From Deltaproteobacteria bacterium (GTDB lineage Bacteria > Myxococcota_A > UBA796 > UBA2385), in contig JAGYJW010000020.1 of the NCBI GenBank assembly GCA_018401435.1, positions 45,554 through 109,553 on the forward strand: DNA of 64,000 bases, written 5' to 3'. Of the stretch, positions 19,529 to 29,421 are shown piece after piece. The notes below the pieces were generated by a model that made no database searches, had not been told where the DNA came from, and worked only from the letters and a program-made list of their open reading frames with translations. Position 1 is the stretch's first letter, and every line of letters starts with the position of its first letter. A program made the position numbers and the translations under genes.

Positions 19529-20086
19529 TCACTCTGCGGTGGTGGTGAACTCCCAACCTACACCCAATTCCACTGAGGAGTAGCCTACCAGCAAGTCGGA
19601 ATAGTACGATGCGGCGTAGAGAAGCGAATTGTCGGGGGTGGAAGTAGCCCGATGGACGCGCCCTTCTGCTGTGAGACCCTCGTCGAAGATTTCGGCAGTG
19701 GTCGGCACGGGGTCGTCGTAGTCTGGTGGCAAAAACAGCCAAAAAGCCACGTTCTCATCCGTAAGCGCCCGATCAGCAACGAATGTCGCTTCCAGCACTA
19801 CGTCCACGGGCACATTTGTTGCGTCGGCCAGTGGGTAGATCGACGTAATGCTCAGATAAGGAACATCTGAACCATCGCCGCCATCGCCACCGTCGGGACT
19901 CCCATCGCTACCGTCCGCGGCGCCGTCGCCCCCGCCTGCATCCGCACCGTCACAGTCCGACAGGCAGGCCGAATCCGAATCGTCACCCGGGCCCTTGGGG
20001 TCGGTGCAGCCCGCCAAGGCGAGCAAGGCTGCGGCTCCGAACATCTTGGCCGTGTAGATTGTGCCGAGATTGGAAAGCATGACCAC
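19529..20086 (-). CDS. Lipoprotein with D/G-rich linker and Ig-like domain (copy 1)
   Basis: ALLALAGCTDPKGPGDDSDSACLSDCDG...GGDGSDVPYLSITSIYPLADATNVPVDVVLEATFVADRALT. Confidence 0.6.
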   Translation of the reverse strand: MVMLSNLGTIYTAKMFGAAALLALAGCTDPKGPGDDSDSACLSDCDGADAGGGDGAADGSDGSPDGGDGGDGSDVPYLSITSIYPLADATNVPVDVVLEATFVADRALTDENVAFWLFLPPDYDDPVPTTAEIFDEGLTAEGRVHRATSTPDNSLLYAASYYSDLLVGYSSVELGVGWEFTTTAE

Positions 20087-20116
20087 TCCAGGTTGTCGAC
20101 CGACCGGCGGGCATCG

Positions 20117-21490
20117 TTACGACGCGCTGCACCAAGGCGCAGTTGAAGAGTATTCGAAATCAATAACGGTAGCATTGTAAGAGACGACTGGGCGAAGCTG
20201 CGAGCACAGGCTATCCGTTACGCAGTAGGCCGCTCCCGCTCCTACGATGCCTACCCTGGCTACTGCGCAGACCGAATCGGTTTCGCAGCGCACACGCGGT
20301 GCTGTCGAATCGACGTGAACCCGCCTGTCCAGATACGAGACATCCGCTGGATTGTCCGACCCTGCCGACGCGCCCACGTAGATCCACCAGTCTTCTTGCG
20401 CCGGGCTGGGGTAGTCTGTGCTGGCGGTCACAAAGCCGGTGGCGTTGTCCGTCGATAGGGGCGGGTAGTGCGGCAGGAGCGGCAGCCCCAGCGCCCCGAT
20501 GGTGTGGCAGGCGAAGTTCTGCGCGGCCGCGTCGTAGCAGCAGCAGCCGGCCTCGCAGTGCTGTTCCGACTCGCCAGAATATCGACCCAGGTACTTGTGC
20601 CCCAGCTCGTGTACCAGGGTCCGGCTCTGCTCCAGCACGTAGCGGAGGGCGTAGTTGGCGAGCTGCTTGGCGACCAACAGGTACCGCGGACCCCCGCCCC
20701 CATTCAGGAAGAAGTCGCGCGCCAGCCGCGCCAGCCACAGGATGCGATCGACGATGGTGGCCTGGGCGGCAATGTCCGCGGCATGAAGATAGATCTGGTC
20801 GCCGTAGGAGCGCGCGTTGCCAAAGCAGCCCGTGTGCAACGACAGCGCCGCCCAGTTGGGACTGCCGACATCGAAGGGGTAGTAGCTTCCACCTCCAACA
20901 ATACCTCCACCCGCGATGCCTCGTATCAGCCACATCTTCGCGCTAGACCGCCACAGCAAGTCCCACGCCATCCACGGCGGCGCCAGACACCCATCGTCGT
21001 CGCTCCGCGGATCTCGGTTGTACCGACAGTCCGGGTCCAGATTGCCAGGCTCGGTGGCATTGATGTGCACCGACACCGCAGGACCCGCCCCACCCGTCGA
21101 AGGCGGCCGCCCTACGCCGCTTCCCGTAAGCAGCATCTCCCGCACGAAGGCGCCGAAGCCAGCACTCCAGCCATGCCACCCGCTATCGGTCTCGATGCCG
21201 ACCCGGGTCACGTCGTCGATGTAGGCCGAGGTTGCGATGGGTAGACAGCACATGGTGTTGAAGAACAGCGCCTGTGCACCCGCATTGTGGGCCCGAAAGG
21301 TCCACAGGTAGTTTGCGGAGCCGCCATCGGGGATGCTCCAGCAGCCCCGAAGCCTGTTCCAGGGCGAAGCACCCAGCGTCTCGGGGTTGAGGATGAAGTT
21401 TCGGTTGCCGCCCGCGGCATCCAAGGCATCCAGAAACTCCGACCACAGCACGCTGATGGTCTCGGAGGTGCTGGACACCGGCCCGAAGGC
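20117..21490 (-). pseudogene. HExxH metalloprotease-like protein, copy 1, 5'-truncated at IS21 junction
   Basis: SRTLVHELGHKYLGRYSGESEQHCEAGCCCYDAAAQNFACHTIGALGLPLLPHYPPLSTDNATGFVTASTDYPSP; paralogous to 24462-26504. Confidence 0.7.
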
Positions 21491-22679
21491 CCGCCATGGC
21501 AAGGGCTGCGTGGGCGGGTTTCGGGCGATCATGGACTTGCCGACGCCGTTGGGTCCCACCAGGACGACATTAGCGGCCTCGGCGATGCAAGGGTGAACAG
21601 CTCGTCGACCGCTCCCGGTCGATCTTGGCTGGGTAGCCCCAGTCCGAGTCAGCCATGGGTTTACAGATGCCGAGACAGACCCTTGACTGGCGTTAAGGAG
21701 CTTGCGAAACGCCCAAAAAACTACGCTCATCGGTACGAGGCATGAAGCTGGCTGCACCCACTCGGTGTCAGGCTCGTCCCAACGAGCGGCGAGGCCGATA
21801 CAGGCCGAGGCGGTGGCGCGGGCGCGCAGATCCTCAATCTTCTTGGTGTTCATCGGTGTTTCTCGCTGGTGAGGTGGTCGTAGGTGGACAAGGCGTGGGG
21901 GGTCACGACGGGAGGCGCGGGACGCGCGGATGATGGGGCGGGATTTGGGCAGTGCGGGCAGCTGTGGTCGCGCGCGCTGGCGGACGCAGTCGAGGACCTG
22001 GCGGACGGCGTGCAGGTGGGGCGCGTCGCGCTCCGGAGGCCTCGCGAAGGGGCGGCCTGGACGGCGGCAGCGCATGGGCATCGAGGAGCGCACGAGGCCG
22101 AGACGGTGCCGCGAGGCTGCCCGCGCGCTCGGCGACACGGTGCAGCAGGTGCGCTCCTCGGGGACAGCGTGGAGGGGCGGTCGGTTGCCCGGGCGCGCTG
22201 CGGCCCGCTTGCGGGCCACCAGCCTGGCCACGCGTGGCCGGATCTTCGACCTGCTGGCCGCGATCAGGACCGGGCGTGGGCAGCGACCGGGTCGTTGCCA
22301 TCGAGGAGAGGCGCACGCGGTCTGGGTGGCCAACACAAAGATACTGGCGCACCTGGGTGTGGGGCACCGAGTGATCGTTGCCATCCCGAAACAGGACGTA
22401 GGGGTCTGCCCACCGAGACGACGACAGTCGTGGACAGGGAAGTCGTCCTCGGGCAAAGGCAGCAACCAGGGCGCCTCCTGGGCGAGGCCTCGACACCGAC
22501 TGGGACCGGTCCTCGGGGCAGCGGCGCTCGGCGGACAGGCCCTGGCACCAACTCAGGGCCGTAGGTGTTGAGATCGTCGAGATCCGTCAGGTCAGGCGGG
22601 GAGAAGCTGTCGCGGATATAGCGGATGGCCCGCTCCGCGGCCCTTCTCGTTGCCCCGGTGGGGCGCGACCGGCAGAGGC

Positions 22680-23324
22680 TCAGGCATTGGTGACGAAGCG
22701 AGCGAGCAGGGTCAGGGTGGAAGCGGATGGCGTCGTCTCGCCGCTCAGGACGGCGCTCTTGAGGTTGTCGTACAACAGGATGCGGAGCACCCGCCAAAGA
22801 AGGCGAGCGGCGGCATGGCCGGCGAGGAAACTCGGCATGCGTTGGTCGAGGAAGAAGCGCAGGAAGACCTGGCGGGACCAACTCAAGACCATCACGAAGG
22901 CCACCAGGGGCCGCCGGGCGCGGCCGACGTCGATCTTGCCGAAGTGGCCCCAGTCGACCTGGGCCTGCTCGCCGGGCAGCGTGCGCAGACGCAGGAAGGC
23001 CTCTGCGGGCGGGGTCGGCCGGTAGCGCCTCACGACGGCCCGGAAGTGGTCTGGGCGGCCCGGATAGCCGCGCTGGCGCACCATCTCGTAGAGGCGGCTG
23101 GCGCGCAGCTTTGGATAGCGGGCCAGCGTCTCTTGGATGAAGGGCACGTAGGGGTCGGACCGGGACGGCCGCCGCCCGACGGCTTCGGCGGGCACACCTT
23201 CGGCGGCCAGCACCCGCCGCACGACGCTGTGGTGAACGCCAAGCTGTGCCGCGATGGTGCCCACAGGCCACTTCTCGACGTGGTGCAGCCGCAGGATGGC
23301 GGCCTCGGTCTCCTTGTTGATCAT
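22680..23324 (-). CDS. istA: IS21 IstA transposase, N-terminal half
   Basis: HTH and start of DDE domain as quoted; C-terminal half continues in other frames toward 21860. Confidence 0.85.
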   Translation of the reverse strand: MINKETEAAILRLHHVEKWPVGTIAAQLGVHHSVVRRVLAAEGVPAEAVGRRPSRSDPYVPFIQETLARYPKLRASRLYEMVRQRGYPGRPDHFRAVVRRYRPTPPAEAFLRLRTLPGEQAQVDWGHFGKIDVGRARRPLVAFVMVLSWSRQVFLRFFLDQRMPSFLAGHAAARLLWRVLRILLYDNLKSAVLSGETTPSASTLTLLARFVTNA

Positions 23325-23674
23325 CCGTCCCGCCCTTCGGCGGCGTAGACCGCGCGGAAGTCGCCCAGGCCCCGGATGCGCCGCGGGCTACGGCGGTCGA
23401 CGAAGTCGAAGTGCACCAGCGCGCTCTCGGGCGGCCAGACCTCGCCGCCGAACAAAGTCGAGACGGACGTGCGGGACCACCGGTTGTCCGCAGTGATGGC
23501 AGCAGCCAGCGGGCTGCCGGCCCACAGAGCCAGCCCCTCCAGCAGGCCCAGCACGGCCCGCGGGTGGCCGGGCAGGGGCAGCCGCGCCTTGAGCAGATCG
23601 CCCCCCACGCCGCTCGTCACCAGCAGTCGAACCTCGCGCGGATCCGGCCGCAGCGTCACCTTCCATCTGGACAT
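23321..23674 (-). CDS. IS21-associated accessory ORF, unknown function
   Basis: Overlaps the istA start; [64 protein letters not shown]. Confidence 0.5.
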   Translation of the reverse strand: MSRWKVTLRPDPREVRLLVTSGVGGDLLKARLPLPGHPRAVLGLLEGLALWAGSPLAAAITADNRWSRTSVSTLFGGEVWPPESALVHFDFVDRRSPRRIRGLGDFRAVYAAEGRDG

Positions 23675-24041
23675 CGGGCACCTCCTCGACCGCGAGCACC
23701 GGCGACGGGCCGGGCATCGGGTCGAGGGGCAGCGTCGCCGGGGGCGCCGGCTCGGGTGAACCCCGATGCGTCACGTTCTCGCGGTGCCGGTCGCGGTACC
23801 GGGCCTGCCGGGCCGCGTGCAGCCACGCAACCCCAGGTCTGGAAGCTCCGCCCCGCCCGCTGCCGCCGCTCTCGCTGCGCCAGCTCTGCACAGGCGCCCG
23901 GACAATAGACCTGGCCGCGGTCGCAGGCCCGGCAGACCACGACGAGGGCGTGGCAGCGCGGGCAGCTGTACTGGCGGGCGGTGGCGTCGAACGAAGGGTC
24001 CGGCCCCGTGGGCTCGACAGCACGGCCGCGTCAGGTGACAA
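23650..24041 (-). CDS. IS21-associated zinc-ribbon-like accessory ORF (frameshifted)
   Basis: CPRCHALVV/VCRACDRGQVYCPGACAELAQRERRQRA ... HAARQARYRDRHRENVTHRGSPEP. Confidence 0.5.
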
Positions 24042-24254
24042 TCCCCGGGAGGGACGCCGGTGATGAACGACGCGGGCGGCTCTCAGGAGGCTCGGGCGGC
24101 TACCCGGGCCTCCACCCGTTTGGGGACCTGCGCTTCTACCTCCTGGACCGCATCACCACGGCCGTCCGATGGACGGCCCGCCTGGGGAAGCTTCCGGGCG
24201 AGGTGGGGTGAAAACCGCCAGTTCTGGTGGCGTTTGCCGCTGTCCGCCAGAATG

Positions 24255-24406
24255 TTGCGGGTCTTGGGCGCCATCAACACGCAGCCCGATGCACAAGCCG
24301 AATCGGAGTCCGCACCCGGACCCTTGGCGCCGGTACAGCCCGCCAGGATGAGGATGACGATTCTGAGCAGGCTTTCAACGGAAAGTGCACCGTCGTTGCT
24401 AACCAT
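24255..24406 (-). pseudogene. Lipoprotein copy 2, truncated by IS21 insertion
   Basis: ILILAGCTGAKGPGADSDSACASGCVLMAPKT parallels LLALAGCTDPKGPGDDSDSACLSDCDG of copy 1, then diverges into the IS end. Confidence 0.6.
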
Positions 24407-24461
24407 GATCCCTCCACGTTGCTGATCGAAGACCGCACATCAAGCCGACGTGCTGCATATC

Positions 24462-26504
24462 TTAAGCTGAAGGGTACTCGAAGTCAATGACCGTGACAGC
24501 AGCAGGAACAACTTGAACCTGGGTACACCTGCTGCCCGTCACACAATATGTCGCTCCTGCTCCTACGACGCCCACCTGGGGTGCCGCACAAAACCCATCG
24601 GTGCCGCACCGTACGCGCGGCGCCCCGGAACCCACCCAGATCCGCGTGTCCAGGTACGAGACATTCGAAGCGAGATCCGACCCTTCCGTCTCGCCCAAAT
24701 AAATCCACCAGTCTTCGTGGACCGGACTGGGGTAGTCTGTCCTGGCGGTCACAAAGCCGGTGGCGTTGAACGTCGATCGCGGCGGGTAGTGCGGCAAGGC
24801 GGCGGCCCCAGCGCCCCGATGGTGTGGCAGACTGAAGTTCTGCGCGGCGTCGTAGCAGCAGCGAAGCCGACTTACTCGCGGTGCTGTTCCGACTCGCCAG
24901 AATATCGACCCAGGTACTTATGCCCCATCTCGTGAACCATCAGCACGCTCTCCTCCAGCACGTAGCGGAGGGCATAGTTGGCGAGTTGCCTGGCTGCAAG
25001 GAGGTAGCGCGGACCACCGCCGCCGTGGATGAAGAAGTCACGTGCCAGGCGCGCCAGCCACAAGATGCGATCGACGATTGTGGCCCGTGCGGCGATGTCT
25101 GCCGCGTGAAAGTAGATGTCCTCGCCGTAGGAGCGCGCCTGGAAGCGACACCCGGTGGCCCAGGACGAGTTGGTCGGTACGGCATTGTTGGGGGAGGCCG
25201 TACCACCCGCCCCGCCTCCCACCAGGTCCCAGCCCACAACGGGCACGATCTGCCAGACGTTCCGGCTGGCCCCGGACACCCACTGGAGGCTCCATGCAAA
25301 CCAAGGGGGCGCCAGGCATCCATCCGCGGCGCTGCGCGGATCGGTACTGAACCGACAGTCGGGATCGGGATTGGTCAGCTCGGTCGCGTTGATGTGCAGC
25401 GAAATCGGGCTACCGTAGCCACCCGTCGACGGGGCGCGATCCACGCCGCTTCCCGTCAAGAGCATCTCCCGCACGAAGGCCCCGAAGCCGGCACACCAAC
25501 CGTGCCAGCCACTGTCGGTCTCAATGCCGACCTGGGTGATGTCGTTGATGAAGGACGAGTAGGAGATGGGCAGGCCGCACAGCGTATTGAAGAAGAGGGC
25601 TTGAGCCCCCGCACCGTGGGCGCGGAAGGTCCAGAGGTAGCTTGCTGAGCCGTCGTCCGGGATGCTCCAGCAGCCCCGCAAGCGGTTCCACGGCGAAGAG
25701 GACCCGAACTCCGGGTGGAGGATGTGGCGCCGGCTCCCCCCCGCAGCGTCGAGGGCATCCAGAAACTCCGACCACAGCGCGCTGAGGGTCTCGGAGGTGC
25801 TGGACACCGGCCCGAAGGCCCGCGCGCCCCCGCTGTCGGCGAGCTGCTCCGCCGCGGCGGATTGGTAGCCGGTCAGGAAGGAGGTCGGGATGCAGAAGGC
25901 GACGTCGCGGTAGACGAAGTCCTCGCACTTGGCCGACCCCGGCGGGTACCAGGTGCCCAGGTCCAGTCCGGTCCCCGGCCCCACCGCCGCCACGAGGTTG
26001 CTGAGCATGGCCGGGCTGACCGCGGCCCGCAGCCTGGCCGAAGCCGGGGTCGCCGCCCCAGCCGGCCGAAGCACCTGACCGCGGGTCCCCGGGGTGCTGG
26101 CCAAGGGCACCCGCAGCAGGGGTGCTCGCTTCGGACGGCCGCCCTTCGGCGGCGCCACCGGGCGGTTCCAGGCATTGGCGAAGACCCGCTCGGTCGCGGG
26201 CGGAGTCAGGTCCTGGGCGACCGGTACGCTCGGCCACCAGCCGCTGCCACCGCGCGCGGTCCGGGCGCGGGTCCGGCGGCGGGATCAGGTTGCCAGAGGG
26301 CGCCATGCGCGCCCGCCCTGGAACGGGCTTGGCGGCGCCGGAACCACAGTCGTGCTGGCCCGAATCCTGGGAAGCCGCATGCGGGCGCACCGACCTGACC
26401 GCTGCGCCGAGACCCTGCGGCAGCGGGGGGGCCGACATGACCTTGCCGCCCGCGCAGGAGCAGGGCTTGCCCTTGGCGCCCGAGTCTGTGCACCCGCAGG
26501 CCAT
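24462..26504 (-). CDS. HExxH metalloprotease-like protein, copy 2, Cys-rich N-terminus (frameshifted)
   Basis: MACGCTDSGAKGKPCSCAGGKV; RAFGPVSSTSETLSALWSEFLDALDAAGGSRRHILHPEF...VLMVHEMGHKYLGRYSGESEQH; C-term HYPPRSTFNATGFVTARTDYPSPVHEDWWIYLGE. Confidence 0.65.
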
Positions 26505-26508
26505 GCCC

Positions 26509-26886
26509 CTACTCCTTCGCCACGAGGTCGATGCCGGCGATGGACTTGACGGTGATGGTGTCCTCGGCAGTGACATTCCAACGAATGTAGCGCAAGAAGC
26601 TGCTGCACGTCTGGAAGGAGGGGGCAGTGGTCCCCGACTTCAGGTTGATCTGGATGACGGTGCCAGCGTCGTCCTTCAGGTCCATGAACTGGCCGTCTTC
26701 GTTGACCGCGGCGTGCTGGAGGGTGAGCAGGAAGTTGGTTCCCGAGCTCATATTTCCGTTCGTGAGCAGGATGAACTGCACGTTGAGCTGCTTGAAGGCC
26801 CCCGCGTCGAACACGAGGTCACGGTCTTGGGCTTCAACGGTGGAGAGAGGCTGGATGTCGAGGAGGCGGCGAACCTCGGAGGCCAT
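26509..26886 (-). CDS. Small hypothetical protein upstream of protease copy 2
   Basis: MASEVRRLLDIQPLSTVEAQDRDLVFDAGAFKQLNVQFILLTNGNMSSGTNFLLTLQHAAVNEDGQFMDLKDDAGTVIQINLKSG; non-biased composition. Confidence 0.6.
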   Translation of the reverse strand: MASEVRRLLDIQPLSTVEAQDRDLVFDAGAFKQLNVQFILLTNGNMSSGTNFLLTLQHAAVNEDGQFMDLKDDAGTVIQINLKSGTTAPSFQTCSSFLRYIRWNVTAEDTITVKSIAGIDLVAKE

Positions 26887-27139
26887 GGCAAACCCAGTGC
26901 GCTGCGTCGCCGCCTTCGGCCAGGGCGTGCATCTTCGGCGTGCGACCCGGCAACTCGAAGGGCCCGCCATGCCCCGGCCCCAAAGGTGCGGCATGCAACG
27001 ACCGCTAGGCTTGCGGCGTGGGATGGGCGATGCCGTGCTCCGTCTCGCCAGGATCCACCCCATCGAGCGCCTGGGCTGCAGCAAGGACCGCATCGCGGTC
27101 TGCCACCCTCGGCAGCGCAGCCGCGAGGCAGGCGACCGG

Positions 27140-27282
27140 CGGCAACACGCGGCCCGGCAGGCCCGGTGCCGCGACCGGCACCGCGAGAAAGCGACGCATC
27201 GGGATTCCCCCGAGCCGACGCCCCCCCGGCGACGCTGCCCCTCGACCTGCTGCCCAGCCCGTCGCCGGTGCGTGCGGTCGAG
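27140..27282 (+). repeat. Inverted partial copy of the IS21 zinc-ribbon accessory ORF
   Basis: CGGCCCGGCAGGCCCGGTGCCGCGACCGGCACCGCGAGAA...GTCGAGGAG matches the reverse complement of about 23685-23825. Confidence 0.75.
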
Positions 27283-27330
27283 GAGCTGCCCGGCACCGGC
27301 AGCTGGAATGCTACGGCCTGCCCCTGCTGA
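27283..27330 (+). repeat. 48-bp direct repeat, copy B (ELPGTGSWNATACPC*)
   Basis: 46/48 identical to 19009-19056; starts exactly where IS21-derived homology ends. Confidence 0.9.
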
Positions 27331-27379
27331 GATCCGCCCGCGAGCGGTCGGGCTACACTAGGGGGGTCGAGGAGCCCCC

Positions 27380-28339
27380 ATGTCGCCTGCCTTCCGCCTG
27401 ATCGCCGCCCTCCCGCTGCTGCTGCTGCCCCAGCTGGCCGACGCCGCGTCCCGGCTGGTGGTGCACCTGGGCCAGCCCGCGTCGGTGCGGGTGGATGGCC
27501 GCACCATTCCGCCCAATGGCGGACAGGTCACCGTCAACAACATCGCCCCCGGGCCCCATGACATTGAGTTCCAGGGCCTCAACGGCGAGCTGGTGGGCAG
27601 CGCCCGCATCCAGGTGCCGGCCAATGGGGATGTGCAGGTGCACTGGGAGCCGGGCAGTCCGCTTCGGGTGACCGGTGCGGCCGTGGCCGGGCCTGCCCCC
27701 ACCGCGCCCTCCGCCGAGCCGCCCCCGCCGCCCTCCGAGGTGGCCAGCAAGCCTCCCGAAGAAGGCGACACCACCAGCTTTGACGAGAATGGAGAGGGCT
27801 CGGCCAAGGGCCAGCGCGCCCCCGCCCGCAGCCAATATGCCGGCAACCCGCAGGGTCTGGGCACGGCGGTGGGCACGGCCGCGCGGGTGGGGGGCAGCAC
27901 CTTGGCCCCGCGCGCCACCGGGCTGGTGGGCTTTGCCGCCCCCGCGGTGGTGGGTACGACCACCAATATGGTGCGCAATGCCGAAGCCGGCGGCGTGGGC
28001 GCGATCTCGGGGCCGGGCCCCCGGGCCTACCAGGGCCGGCCCATCCCCCCGGCCGCCAAGACCGGCACGGTGGTGCTGGTGAACCCGCCGGGCGACCCCA
28101 CCATCGTCTACCTGGAGGGCTTCGTGGTGGCTCAGCTGGGCCCCGAGCGCACCAAGCAGACCGTGACCCTGGAGGTCGGGCGCCACCTGCTGGAGTTCTG
28201 GGATGCAGAGACGGTGCAGCCCATCTACAAGGGGGTGGTGCTGATCGATGAGGGAGCCAGCGTGGTGGTCGAATTCAGCGATGCCAGCGCCCCCAAGGCC
28301 ACCGAGCGCACCTGGGCCTGGCAGCCGCGCAGCCTGTGA
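27380..28339 (+). CDS. Secreted hypothetical protein with PEGA-like segments
   Basis: Signal peptide; RLVVHLGQPASVRVDGRTIPPNGGQVTVNNIAPGPHDIEF; GTVVLVNPPGDPTIVYLEGFVVAQLGPERTKQTVTLEVGRHLLEF. Confidence 0.6.
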   Translation: MSPAFRLIAALPLLLLPQLADAASRLVVHLGQPASVRVDGRTIPPNGGQVTVNNIAPGPHDIEFQGLNGELVGSARIQVPANGDVQVHWEPGSPLRVTGAAVAGPAPTAPSAEPPPPPSEVASKPPEEGDTTSFDENGEGSAKGQRAPARSQYAGNPQGLGTAVGTAARVGGSTLAPRATGLVGFAAPAVVGTTTNMVRNAEAGGVGAISGPGPRAYQGRPIPPAAKTGTVVLVNPPGDPTIVYLEGFVVAQLGPERTKQTVTLEVGRHLLEFWDAETVQPIYKGVVLIDEGASVVVEFSDASAPKATERTWAWQPRSL

Positions 28340-28363
28340 GGGACGCTGCGGCGTCTCTCGCCT

Positions 28364-29227
28364 TCAGTTGCGGTGGCCGTAGACCGTCCAACTCTGCAGC
28401 GTGCAATCGTAGCAGTAGGACCCGCTGAAGCTGGCTTGGAAGCTGCCTTCAAAGCTGTCGGCGCCAGTGAACTCGCCCTGGATGGTGTAGGTCTCGGCGC
28501 AGGCGCCGGCCAGGGTCTGGGTGGCCGAGAAGGTGGTGCCCGAGACCGATCCGCTCATGGTGCCCGGCTGGCTGCCGCCCACGCTGGACACCGTGAGGCT
28601 GGGGTCGAAGTGCGAAAGGTTCACGGACGCGAAGTTGATGGCGACCAGGCCAAAGGCGCAGGTGTAGGTGACGCTGCTCTCCAGCACCCAGTTGCCCGAA
28701 TAGTCGCTGGCGCAGTCTTCATCGACGGCGTCGTTGCAGTCATTGTCCACGCCGTCGTCGCAGATCTCGTCCATGCCGGGGTTGGCGTCGGGCTCCAGAT
28801 CGTCGCAGTCGCTGCAGGCGTCGTAGCCGTCGTGGTCGAGGTCGGGGGCATCGGCCGTATTGGGGTTGCAGTCGTCGTCCACCCCGTTGCAGGCGATCTC
28901 CTCGTCCAGGGCGTCGGGGGTGCTGGTCAGGCAGTCGTCGTCCCGACCGTTGCACGCCACCTCCAGCATGGCCGGGTTCACGTCGGGGTTGGTGTCGTTG
29001 CAGTCCAGGTCCCAGGACTCGTAGGCGGACTTGCAGTCGATATTGGTGCCGTCGACAAAGCCGTCGCCATCCTTGTCGAAGGGGGCGTCGGTATACTCCT
29101 CGTCGGGCTGCTTCTTGCCGTCGCAAACCGCGGGCAGGACCACCTCGTCCTTCTCGGTGACGATGATATCCGAGCCACAGGCGACCAGCAGGGCGGCCGC
29201 CAGGGGGAGCAGCAGGGGGCGCGGCAT
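28364..29227 (-). CDS. Lipoprotein with MopE-like putative metal-binding repeats
   Basis: DCNDTNPDVNPAMLEVACNGRDDDCL...ACNGVDDDCNPNTADAPDLDHDGYDACSDCDDLEPDANPGMDEICDDGVDNDCNDAVDEDC. Confidence 0.85.
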   Translation of the reverse strand: MPRPLLLPLAAALLVACGSDIIVTEKDEVVLPAVCDGKKQPDEEYTDAPFDKDGDGFVDGTNIDCKSAYESWDLDCNDTNPDVNPAMLEVACNGRDDDCLTSTPDALDEEIACNGVDDDCNPNTADAPDLDHDGYDACSDCDDLEPDANPGMDEICDDGVDNDCNDAVDEDCASDYSGNWVLESSVTYTCAFGLVAINFASVNLSHFDPSLTVSSVGGSQPGTMSGSVSGTTFSATQTLAGACAETYTIQGEFTGADSFEGSFQASFSGSYCYDCTLQSWTVYGHRN

Positions 29228-29421
29228 GGGGAGACCTCCGGGCGCTGCACTATTGCAGAAGGCAGGGCGCGCCGCCAGCCAATGTCGGGGACACCTTCCT
29301 TGTTTTCGAGACGGGGAGGGGTGATGTTGCGGGGTGGAGACTCCCCCCCGAAAGCCCCGGCCGCCGCAGAGCCGGGCGCTGCCCGCCGCGGCCGCGCCCG
29401 AACCTGGCCGAGATCCTCGGT

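Larger units (their letters stand above)
21490..24255 (-). mobile_element. IS21-family element with accessory ORFs; istA frameshifted, istB 3'-truncated
   Basis: Ist[44 protein letters not shown]...[33 protein letters not shown]...ERAIRYIRDSF; IstB: MNTKKIEDLRARAT...EAANVVLVGPNGVGKSMIARN; terminal-type repeats around 24210-24255 (CTGGCGGACAGCGGCAAACGCCACCAGAACTGGCGG on minus). Confidence 0.8.
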
